Assembly (NCBI GenBank): GCA_043101635.1
Contig: JBICIE010000251.1
Coordinates: 1-36,056 of the forward strand
Origin: CAYMJK01 sp043101635
Lineage (GTDB): Bacteria; Planctomycetota; Phycisphaerae; Phycisphaerales; UBA1924
DNA length: 36,056 nucleotides
Direction of reading: 5' to 3'
Shown here: positions 1-12,000 of the stretch, in pieces
Position numbering within the stretch: the stretch's first letter is position 1
Layout: every line of letters begins with the position of its first letter
Translations under genes and position numbers: made by a program
Notes under the pieces: model-generated
Told to the model about the DNA's origin: nothing
The model's database searches: none
The model's input: only the letters and a program-made list of their open reading frames with translations

Positions 1-3000
1 GACGGCGTCCTCGATCTGCGGACGGTAGAACTTCACGACGGTGGCCAGGCGGGCCCGGCTGGGATCGGCGCCGCTGACGGGGCGGCCGGCGAGCACGGTC
101 TCCAGCAGGTTGACCACCTCCAGCGCGTTGGCGGTGCGAAGCTGGATGCGGCGCATGTGCTGCTCGTATGTGACCTCGGCGGTGTCGAGCTGCTCGACGA
201 GGCGGCGGATCTCCTGCACATCGCGCTCGGAGCCGGCGACGATGATGGCGTTGAGGCGGTCGTTGGGGACGACGGTGACCGCGCCCTCGCCGCGGCGCTC
301 GTTCTCGGGATCGACGTACAGCGACTGGATGGTCTCGGCCATCTCCGACGCGGGCATGCTGGCGATCTGCACCAGCCCGCGCCCGGCGGGCTCCACGGCC
401 GGCGCCTGGCCGCGGGCCAGCGAGTCGATCAGGTCGCGGACGACCTGCAGGTTCTCGGCGCTGGCGGCGACGATGAGGTTCTCACCGGCGGGATCGGCCT
501 CGATGGTGAAGATGTCCTCCGGGCCCTCGATCCCGCCGCTGCGCCGGGAAGCCTCGATGCGGTCGCGCATGAGGTTCTGGATGGTGGGGGCGAGCTGGCG
601 GACATCCATCTCGTCGACGGCGATCACGTGCAGGCCGACGGTCTGCCGGGCCTGGGCCGAATCCAGCGACTGGATGACGTTTTCCAGAATGGTGAAGCTG
701 CGCGGGCTGGTGGAGACGACCAGGGCGTTGGTACGGGTATCGGGCTGGACGATGACCTGGTCCTCCGGGCGCGACACGCCGGTGCGCTCGCGGTCGCGGA
801 ACAGGTCGCGCACCAGGGAGGCCACGCGGTCGGCCGAGGCGTTCTGGAGCGGGTAGATGCGCACGTTGTTGGTCGCCGCGGCGCCCTCGACATCGAGCAT
901 GTTCGCCAGTTCGGTGACGGCGCGGATGTTGGCGGCGGTGCCGACGATCAGGAGGGCGTTGAGCTCCTCCTCGGGGCGGATGATGAGCGTGCTCATCGGC
1001 GTGAAGACATCGGACTCGAGCCGGCCGTTTGGCCCTTCGGGATCGCGCCCTTCCTGGGCGACGCGCAGGCGGACGAGCTGCTGACGCATGCCCTCGGCGC
1101 CCATGTCGCCGCGGACGCCCTCGACGAGCACCGCGCGCAGCGTGTCGGCGAGGCGGGCGGCGTCGGCGTGCTGGAGCGGGACGATGACCGGCTCGACCCA
1201 GCTCTGGCCATCCGCGGCGTCGAGGTCCTTGACCAGCACCTCGACCAGCGCGATGGCGTCCTCGGCGCCGGCGGCGATGAGGGCGTTGGTGCGGGTGTCG
1301 ACCGAGAGGGCGATCTCGCCGCCAAGGGCCTGGCCGGTCGCGGTGACGGAGCGGGCCCGGCGTCCGGAGCCGGGGATGGAGATGAGGCGCTCGCCCTGCT
1401 GGAACAAGTCGTCGATGACGCCGCGAATGCGCTGGGCGTCGGAGTTGACCAGCGGGAAGAACCGCACGACGACTGCGTCGCCGACCGGCAGCGTGTCGAG
1501 CGTCTCGACCAGCAGTTCCACCGCCGCGGCGTTGGCCTCGCTGGAGGCGACGATGACGCTGTTGGTCTGGCGGTCGGCCACGATCTGGATCGGCTCGGCC
1601 AGATCGAGCGTCAGTTCGGGCCGGGCGGGGTCACCGGTCAGCATGTTGAGCCGGCGCACCTGCTCGGCGAGCGCCGCGGCGGGGGCGGCGCCGGAGGCCT
1701 GGCCGGCGTTGAGCATTTCGGTGAGCGTGCGCACCACCTGCTGGGCCTCGGCGGTCTCGAGACGCACCATGCGTACGGTGCGGGTGACATCGCCGGGCGC
1801 GGCGTCCAGCGCCTTGACCAGTTCGGTGATGCGCTCGCCGTCGGCCCGGGCCGCGAGCACGGCCAGAGCGCGGCGGCTGCGCATGCGGACGATGGTCACG
1901 GGCTCACCGACCAGGCCGGGGCGGTCGGCGCTCTGCTGGCCGGTGACGCCAAGCTGCTCGAGCATCTGGCGGATCTGGTCGGGGTCGTTGTGCTCGACAT
2001 CGATGATGAAGACGCCGCGTCCCAGGGCGGAGGTGGCGTCGACTGCGCCGGCGCCCGGCTGCTCGGCGCCCGGGTCCGCCTCGGCGGGGATCGCGCCATC
2101 GAGTTCGCGAGCGACCTCGGCCATCTCGGTGAAGAGGGCGTCCGACGCGGCGATCACGAGGGCGTTGCTGTCGCGGTCAACCTGGACGCTGAGGGTCTGG
2201 CCGAGCTGCTGGGCCCGAGCCTGGAAGGATCGCTGCAGGGTCTCGCGCAGGCGGGAGGCCGGCACGTTGCGCAGCGTGAGCACGTGCACCTTCACCGCGG
2301 CGCTGTCGGCCTCCTGCTGGAGCGTGTCGACGAGGGCCGCCACCTGGGCGAACTCAGCCTGATCGCCGCGCACGATCACCGTGTTGCTGGCGTCGTCGCC
2401 GTAGATCAGCAGCGATCGCGGGTCGCCGCCGCGGAGGCTCGACTGGTAGACGGCCCGGGCCGCCTCGGCGATGACCGTGGCGCGCCCCTTGGTGAGGGGG
2501 ATGATGTGCGCGGTGGGCAGCTTGATGAAATCGGGCCGGTCGAGTTCCTCGACGATGGCCTCGATGCGCCCGAGGTCCTTAGCGCTGGCGAAGACGATCA
2601 GGCTGTTGGTCTCGACCTCGGCGCTGACCACGGGGGTATCGCCGGCGTCGATCAGCACAGCCGGAGGCTCGAGGATGAACTGGTCTCGCTGGGCCCGGCT
2701 GCGCTGCTGCTCCTGCAGCCGGATGCGCTCCTGCTGGAGCTGGCGCTCGATCGGCGCGCTGAAGCCGTCGTTGAGGGCCTGAGCGACGTTGCGGGCGTCG
2801 GCGTTCTTCAGCGGGATGACGCGGAGCTGCTGGTCGGTCGCGTAGCGCTCGTTGTCGAACTGGGTCAGCAGGCCGCGGATGCCGGGCCACAGGTCCTCAT
2901 CGGCGGCGATGATCAGGGAGTTGGTGACGGGATCGGGCACGATCGTCACCTGGCGTGCCGCGGGGCTGGCGGCCTCGCTGGCCCGGGCCCCGTAGAAGAC

Positions 3001-6000
3001 GCCGAGGGCCTGGGCCACCGTCTCGGCGGAGGCGAACTGCAGGTCGATGAACTCGGTGGTGCGGGCCGACTCGCTGGCGACATCGAGCTGCTCGACCATG
3101 CGGAGCAGTTCCGGCAGGTCATCGCTGGAGGCGGTCAGGATGAGGGTGTTCTCCGCGGCGAGGTAGTCCACCGTCGGCGCCGGTCCGGCGGCGTCCCGCG
3201 GCCGGTTGCGCAGCACCTCGCGCAGGGCGACCCAGACATCGGTGGCGATCGCGTGCTTCAGCGGCACCCGGCGCAACTCCATCATGGTGTCCGGCTTGGG
3301 GATGTCGAGCGAGGCGATCTGCTGCTTGGCGAACTCAATGGCCTCATCGGAGCCGCCGCTGATGATGATGGTGCGGTTGCGCTCGACGGGCGTGATCTTG
3401 AGCTGGTAGGTGTCGGGGATTGCCTCCCTGAGAATCTCGGCGATGTCGGTGGGCGAGCCCTGCTCGACCTGGACGGTCACGATGTTGGCGCGGTCGACCG
3501 GGCGCGGGGAGTCGAGTTGCTCGAGCAGGATGCGGATCTGCTCGAACTGCTCTTCGCGGGCCATGACGATGAGCGAGCCGGTCGAGGGCTGCGGAGTAAC
3601 GCGCACGGTCTCGCCGGCGCCGCGCGGGAACATGGCGCGGACGGTGTCGGCGGCCTCGCGCGGGTCCATGCTGCCCAGCGCAAAGACCTCGATGCGCTCG
3701 CCCTCGACCGATTCGGGCTGATCGATCTGAGCCACGAGGTCGCGCACGATGGTCAGATCGTCCTCCGGCGCCGAGACGATCAGCACGTTGCCATCGCGCG
3801 ATCCGATGATCGTGACGTCCGCCGGCGCGCCGGTGGCGCGCGAGCGCTGATCGAAGAAGCCACTCAGGTTGCGGGCCGCCTGATCGGCGCGGGCGTGGCG
3901 CAGCGTGATCGAGACGATCTCGCGGTCGGCGGCGCCGGCGGCCTCGGCAAGCTGCTGGACGTACACCTCGGCCTGCTCGACGCGCTTGCGCTCTCCGACG
4001 AGTATGACCAGGCCTCGGCGCTGATCGACCTCGACGCTGATCCCGCCGCCGCCCTGCGAACTGAACCACCACGGCCCGATCGAGGGCTCCTGGAAGGCCT
4101 GCTCGATGACGCGCTCGATGGAGCGCAGGTCGGCGCCGGTTGCCGGCACAGCGCGCACGATCTTCTCGGTCAATTCGCTGGCCGGCTGGTCCAGCCGCTT
4201 GATGACATCGAGGGCGAGGTCCATGGTGGCGCCCTGGCCGATGACCAGCAGGCTGTTGCTGGGTTCGTGCGTCTCGACGTACAGGCGTTCGTCGGGCGCC
4301 TGCTCGCCGCCGCGCCGGCCCCACAGCCGTTCGTTCATGAGCTGCTGCGACAGACTCTCGATCACATCGCCGACGTTCTTGGCGCGGCCGCTGGTGAGCT
4401 GGATGATCTCGACCCGCAGATCCTGGGAGGCAGCCGGCGTGTCGAACGTCGCCGCCAGCTCGCTGATCTGCTCGAAGTCCGCGTCCGATGCGCTGACCAC
4501 CAGGGCGCCGCTGCGCCGGTCGCCGATGATCGAGACTTCCGTCCTGCCGCGCCGGCCGCCCTGGCGGGCCCGGTTGTCGAACAGGCGCTGCAGGGCCTGG
4601 GCGACGGTCGGGGCGTCGGCGCCCTGCAGTTTGATCGAGCGAATGGGCAGGCCGGGCCCGCCGACGCGGTCAACCTCGCCGGCGATGGCCCGGATCTCGT
4701 CGAGGTCTTCCGCGGGCGCGCGCACGATGAGGAGGCTGGAGTCGCGCTCGGCGCTGATGCGGATCCTGTCGCGCTTGGCCGGGTCGCGCCCGATGACCAC
4801 CTCTTCCAGTACGCTGGCGACGGACTGCGCCTCGGCGTTCTGGATCGGGATGATGAGCAGTTCGAGGCCATCATCGCCGACCTCGGCGTCCGCGCTGGCG
4901 AGCAGGCGCTCGATGTCGGTGTGCTGATCGTCGGAGGCGGTGACGAAGATCGCGTTGGTGCGGGCGTCGGCCACGATGCGGGCCCGCGGCAGGTCGTTTG
5001 CACCCGGGCCCTGGCGCTGGGCATCCAGCAGTCGCTCGAGCCAGCGGGAGAGATCGTCGGCGTCGGCGGCCTTGAGTTCGTAGCGGCGGATCGAGAGTCG
5101 ATCCTGCACCGGGCTCTGGTCGATCCGCGCGACGAAGGCGTCGATGAAGGGGATGGTCTCGGCCGGCGCCGCGACGATCAGCGACGCGCCTGCCGCATCC
5201 TCCATCACGCGCACCAGGTCGGGGCGCACCTCGGCGGTGATAACCTCGCCACCCGGCCCCAGCATGGTCAGATCGAGCGTGCGCTCGCCGCCGGCGCGCA
5301 GACGCCGGGCCTGCCGGCCGGTCGGCTGGGCGCTGACGAGATCGCGCACCGCGTCAGCGGCCCGCTGCGAGGTGATCGATGAGAGCGGGTAGATCTTGAT
5401 GACCTGCGACTCGGTGGCCTCCAGGCGCGAAACCGAGACAATCAGCTCCCCCACGGTTCGAAAGTCGGTGTCGTTGGCCCAGACGATCAAAGCGCCGCCG
5501 GAGGGATCCGCCATGGCCACCACCTGGGAGGTGAAGCCGCCGGGGTTGCGGGCGCTGGCCTGCCCGACGCGCTGCACCGTCTGCTGCACGATGGAGGCAA
5601 TCGCGGCGGCGTCGGCCGTCTGCGGCAGCGTGACCACGCGGATGCGCGTCGGCTCCGCAGGCGCCTGCTGCTCAATCTCCTCGGCGAGCTGGGCCAGCCG
5701 CTCGGTGAGGCGCGGCGAGCCGACCACGATCAGCGAATTCGTGTCGGGGTCCACGGCAATGGTGACCGGCGCCTCGTTCTGGGCGGGCGCGCCGTCCTGG
5801 GTGGTCCGCCGCTGGGCGGCGGGCTGCTCCGCCTGCGCCCCCAGCGCAACTTGCGCCAGCATCCGCCCGATCAGCAGCGATGTTGGGGAGCCATGATGCG
5901 GGGCTCGAATGTCGGGGCCGGCGGCGTCCGCATCCTCATCGGCCGGGTCCGGCTCCTGGGGCGGCTGGTCCGGCTTCCTCTCTCGGAGCAGTTCATCGAC

Positions 6001-9000
6001 GCTGATAACCTCGACGCGGGCGCCGCCCTGGCGCTCGATGAGCCGGCGCAGGGTGTCGGCGACAAGACCGGCGTCGACCCGCGAGCGGTCGAGCGGGATC
6101 ATCCGCATCTGGCGGCTGGTGGTGAGCGTGGCGCTGTCGAGCCTGCCGGCGAGGGCCTCGATCTCGGTCATCTGTTCGGCGCTGGCCCGCACGATCAGGG
6201 AGTTGCTGCCGACATCCACGCGGATGGTCGGGGGCTCTGCGCCCTCGGGCGCTTCGGCGAAGACCGCTTCGAGATTCTGGGCCAGCTCGGCCGCGTCGGC
6301 ACTGGTCAGCGTGATGATGCGCACCGAGCGCGGGGCTTCGCCCTCGCGCGCCGCATCCAGTTCGGTCACCATCTGCTCGGCGAGTTCCAGCATCGGCAGC
6401 GGTGCGCTGACGACGATGGCGTTCAGGCGGCGCTCGGCGACGACCCGCACCCCCGGATCGGCGAGATTGGGACTGTTGCGGGCTATGTCGAGGATGGCCC
6501 AGGTTGGCACCAGATCAACGATCGTCTCGTTTGCCAGCGCCTGCTCGATGACCGGCGCGATGGTTTCGGCACGGGCGTGCTTCAGATAGATCGTGCGCAC
6601 GCCGACGCCAGCCGGCTCGACGGCTTCATCCATTGACTCGATCAGTTCGACCGCCTTCTGCAACTGCGCGGGGGACGCGGCGACGACGACCGCATTGCTG
6701 GAGCGCTCGGCTGAAACGCTGAGGGGCGGATCGCCCGGCTTCGTGCCGGCGCGCAGGGCGGACTCGACAGCGCTGGCGACGCCCGTCGCGTCGCCCTTGG
6801 TGAGCTTGAAGACGCGGACATCCACCGGTCCGGCCGCCGCCTCGGCGCCATCGAGCGTCTCGACGAGCTGGCGGGCCATCGGCATCAGCGATGTCGGGGC
6901 GCTGATGACCAGCCGGTTGCTCTCGCGCTCGGCGCGGACGGTCGGCTGGGGCACCGGCACGCCGGCGCGCTCGGCGCGGAGCAGTTCGATCGGCCAGCGC
7001 GAGCGATCGGTGAGCATGGTCTGGACGGTCGGCGCGGTGGCCGCGGCGTCCGCCCGCTCAAGACGCAGCACGGCAAGATCGGCCGCCGGCGGCGCCGGGG
7101 CGCGATCGTCGAACTCGGCGAGAAGCTGGGCTGCACGCCCGACCTGATCCTCGGCGCCGATCACCAGCACCGCGCCCGACTGCGGCTCGGGCGTGACTTC
7201 GAGCGCCTGGCGGCCCTGCGGCATGGTCTGATCGATGATGCGCTGCACTGAGCGGGCCAGTTCGGTCGGATCTGCGCGCGCAGGGGTGTAGGTCAGCACG
7301 CGCCGGTCGGGATCGGGCGTGGGCTGGTCGAGCCGTTCGACGATGGCCCGGGCGAGTTCGATCGTTCTCGCGGGGCCGGAGACGACCAGCGAGTTGGTGC
7401 GATCGTCGGCCTCGACGGTGACCTTCGGCGTCTGGAGCAGTTCGGGGCGATTGCGCAGCTCGCGCAGGCGGATGGCGAGCAGGCGCGGGTCGGTCTCCTG
7501 TTGCTCGGTGAGCAGGCGCTGCACCGTGGGCGCCACGGTGTCGGCGTCGGCGTGCTCGAGCGTGAGGGTGATGACATCGGGCTTCTCGGGGTCGTAGGGC
7601 TGGGTGTCGATCTCGCCGACGAGGGCTTCGAGCTTCTCAAGGTCTGCCGCGGCGCCGGAGAGCAGCAGGGCGTTGGCGCCGCTGACGGCGCTGATGCGGA
7701 CATCCTCGCCGCTGGGCAGGTCCATGCCGGGGACGGCGGCGGTGAGGTCGCGGGCGGCCTGCTGGGCGTCTGCGAAGCTGAGCGGGACGACGCGCACCAC
7801 CGTCGATCCGATGGCGGCGGCTTCGGTGTCCAGCGTGCGCAGCAGCTCTTCGGCGATCTGCAGGATCGATTCCGGCGCGGAGATGATCAGCGTGTTGCTG
7901 GCCCGCTCGCTGGCGACATCGAGCAGTGATTCGGTATCGCCCGGGGCCAGTTCGCCGCGCTGCTGGCGCTCGCGCACCTGGATGCGCAGCAGGCGCTCCA
8001 GCAGCGGCTGGATGCGGTCGGCCCGGGCGTGCTGGAGCGGGTACATCTTCAGCGAGGTGGCGGCCTGGGCCGAGGCGTCGTCGACGCTGCGGAGCACTTC
8101 CTCGACGCGCGGGAAGATGTCGGCCGGGCCGCTGACGACGAGCGTGCGGGTCGCCGGCTCGGTCGAGATGGTCACGGGCGTGCGCGGGCTGGCGCCGAGG
8201 GCGCCGCTGCTGGACAGTTCGCGCAGCGTCTGGGCCACGGCGCCGAGTTCGGCCCGCGCGACGGTGTAGGTTCGCAGCGTGACATCGCCGCCGAGTTCCT
8301 GCTTGTCCAGCAATTCGACGAGTTGCTCGAAATCGGCGAGACGATTCGCCGGGGCGTCCACGATCAGCGCGTTGGTGGCGCGATCGGCCCGCACAACCAC
8401 CTCGCGCGGCGGGCGCAGATCCAGGCGCGGCTGGCGCGTGCGCGGGTCGATCGGGATCGGCGGTTCGGGGTACATCTGGTCGATGGTCTGGGCCAGATCC
8501 TCGGCCTTGGCGTGGGTCAGCGGGAAGATGCGGATCACGCGGTCCGCCTCGTCCATCGCCCGGGCGTTGTTGAGGTCGCTGACGATCGCCTCGATCTCGG
8601 GCAGAACCTCGGGGTGGGCCGAGACGATCAGGGTGTTGGTCGCCGGATCGGCCTGGATATCCACCGGCTGCTTGGCGCGCACCTCGGGCGGACGCTGCTG
8701 GTACGACTGCGTCAGCACACTGGCCAGATTCGCCGCGTCCGTCGTGCGCAGGCGCAGGATGCGCAGCGGGGGGCGATCGGCCGTCTGCTGGTTGTCGAGG
8801 CTGCGAACGAGCTGCTCGATGATCGCGAACTGGATCGGCTGGGCCGCGATCAGCAGGCTGTTGGTCGTCTCGATCGGCTCGAAGACGGGGTCGGGGCCGC
8901 CCTGCGACTGGATCGACTCGCTCGCCGCGACCAGTTCGCGCAGGAAGTCGATGACATCGGTGACGTTGGCGCGCTGAAGCTGGATCAGGCGCACATCCCG

Positions 9001-12000
9001 CGGCGGCCCGGCCTGCCGCTGCAGCTCATCGAGCACATCGATGAAGCGGTCCATCGACTCGGCGTCCGCGACGATCTCCAGGGCGTTGCTCGACTCATCG
9101 ACGGTGATGTCGACCGGGCCGGCGTCCGGGATCCCGGCGACCTGGGCGTCGTAGATGGTCCTGGCCCGGTCGCGCACCTCAGCGGCATCCGCGTTGGCGA
9201 TCGGCACGATCCGAAGCTGCTTCTCGACCGGCACGGCCGAGAGATCCTGGAGCATCTGCTCGACGCGGGCGAAGGTCGTCTCATCGCCGGCGACGATCAG
9301 CGTGCCGCTGCGCGGCTCGGTCTCGATGATTACCTGGGCCGGCTGCTTGCCGGGCTGGGCCGGCTTGCTCAGGATGCCCTGGCGGCTCATGCCCTGGAGC
9401 GTGCGGCTGATGGCGTCCAGATCGGCGCCGATGACGCGGTAGGTCTTCAGTTCGGAAGACGGTGGCGCCTCGACGCGGTCGAGCTGCTCGGCCAGCGCGG
9501 TGATCGACTCGTGCATCTCCACCGGCGCGTCGATGATCAGCGAGTTGCTGCCCGGATCGGCCGAGACATTGACCTGGCGGCGCTCCTGCAGCCAGGGCAT
9601 CGGCTGGCCACGCCGGTCGCGCGGGATCGGCGGCTCGGGATACAGCGTGTTCATCGCCTGCGCGACATCGACCGCCTTGGCGACCTTCAGCGGGAACAGC
9701 AGCGGCGCCCGCTCAGGGCCCTCGCGCTGCTCGCGGTTGACATCCTCGACGAACGTCTTGATCTCGTCGAACAGCTCGGTGTGGGCGGAGACGATCAGCG
9801 TGTTGGTCGCGGCATCCGCCCGGATCTCGACCGGGCGGGCGGCACGATCGCTCTGCGGGCGGGCGTCGTACTGGCGGCGCAGCATGTCGGCGATGGCCGT
9901 GACATCAGCGGTGCGAAGCTGCAGCAGACGCAGCGGCGGCAGGTCGGTCGGCTCGATCTGATCAAGCCGCTGCACGAAGCTGGCGATCAGGTCGTGCTGG
10001 GCCGGCTCGGCCGTCACCATCAGCGAGTTGGTCTGCTCGACCACCTTGAGCGTCGGCTCGGGGGCAGCGCGCCCCGGATCGATCGGGTCGGCGGAGGCAA
10101 GCAGTTCCTGCAGCGGCTCCAGTACCGTCTGCGCCTCGGCGTAGCGCAGGTCGAGCAGTCGTGTCGTCCGCTGCGGCGGCGTGAGCTGCTCAAGCTGGCT
10201 GATGATGTCGGTGTAGAGGCGCATCGCCACCGACGAGCCGCGGATGATCAGGGCGCCGGCGTCGGCGTCCGCCGTGACGGTCAGCGCGGCAAGCTCCGGC
10301 TGATCCATCGGCGCTGTCTGCTCGTCATAGAGGGCCCGGGCCCGGTCGGCCAGTTCCTGCGGGTCGCCGCGCCGGATGCGCACGATGCGGAACTGCCCGG
10401 CGTCCGCGGGCTCATCGAGCTGTGCCAGCAGTTCCGCGATGGCCGCGAACTGCCCCGGCTGCGCGCGCACGACCAGCGCACCGAGTTCATCAAGGGCGAC
10501 CACCTCCGGCGCCACGTACGCGGCCCCGTCATCCGGGCGCAGCAGCGGCTCGGCGAGGCGCTGCAGGGCCGGGGCCACCTGGCTCGGCTTGGCCTTCGCC
10601 AGTTCGTACCGGCGCGACTCGCGCTCGATCTGTGCGCCGGTCTCGACCTGGCGCAGCCGGCTCATGAACCGGTCCAGCGCGCTCGGGCTGCCCACCAGCG
10701 TGAGTTCGCGGGAGCCTTCGGCGAGCGTTGCCTGCACCGGGTCGGCTGCGGCCTGAGGCGTGAGGGCGTCAAGCTCCCGGGCCCGGGCCAGGGCCGCGGC
10801 GGGGTCGGCAGCGCCGATCGTGACGACGCGCACATCGATGTTGCCAGCCTCGGCGGTGTCCAGCGACTGGATCAGGCTCTCGAAAGCCTGGACATCGGCC
10901 GCAGGCCCGCTGACCAGCAGGCGCGAGCCGCTCGGGGCGACCGCGTAGCTGACGACGGCGCGCTGGCGGGCGGTCAGCAGCCGGCCGACCATCTGCTCGA
11001 TCTGGCGGGCCTCGACGCGCTGCAACTCGATGGACCGCGTCACGCGCCCGGCGGCGGCCGCGCGCCCCTGCCCATCCTGGCCGGGATCGATCTCGCCGAT
11101 CAGCGCGGTCGCCTGGGCCAGCAGCGCCGGCGGCGCCACGATCGAGATCTTGCTCTGCTCGGCGAGTGGGATGATCGTCGGGCGACGGTCCTGCGGCAGC
11201 GACTGGAACAGGCCGCTCAGCGTGCGCTGGGCCTCCTCCGCCGTGACGCTGACGAGGTCGAAGGTCATGAGCTGACGCTCGCCGCCGAGTTCATCGGGCC
11301 GGTCCAGCAGCAGGATCAACTCTTCCACAGTCTGCAGGCGTGACTTGGGCCCCACCGCGATGACGCTGCCGGTGCGCGGATCGGGCTGCAGGCTCACGCC
11401 GCCGACATCGATGTCCTCGACAACACGCTGCTCGCCCTTGGGATCGATGATGATGCGCTGCACCCGCTGGCCGACCAGTCCCTTGAGGGCCTCGACGACC
11501 GCCGCCGGCTCGGCGTGCTTGAGCGGGAAGAGCTTGTACTCCGAATCCACCGGCGGCTGGCTGTCGATGGCGTCGATGATGCCGCGCATGCGGTCGATCT
11601 GGCCGCGGGTGTCGATGATGATCAGCATGTTCTGGGCCGGCACCGACTTGATGGCGCCGAAGTCGCTGATCATGTCCTTGAGCTGATCGCTCACCAGTTC
11701 CGCGTTGGCATTGCTCAGCGGGAAGGTCACCGAGATGATCTGGTCGGCGGAGATGCCCTGCGGGATGGCGTCGACGTTGAAGACCTCGCCCGGTTTGCGC
11801 ACGGAGTCCTTGAGCGTGGCAAGGTAGAGGTACTGCCCCTCGCGTCTCAGATGCACATTGTGCATGTGCAGGTTCTGATTGAGGATGCTCAGGGCGTCAT
11901 CGAAGCTGTAGGTTTCGCCACTGATGAACGTCAGCGTGCCGCCGGGGACCGGCGCCTCCTTGATGAGCGGCAACTGGCTCTCGCGGCTGAAGAAGTCGAG

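Noticed and set aside
157..11343. Very long plus-strand open frames opposite gspD (157-5382 and 8029-11343)
   Set aside because: They are codon-aligned antisense frames of a GC-rich gene. Their translations are just complements of the repeats, with no RBS, domain or plausible composition. The minus-strand frame gives coherent N-domains throughout.
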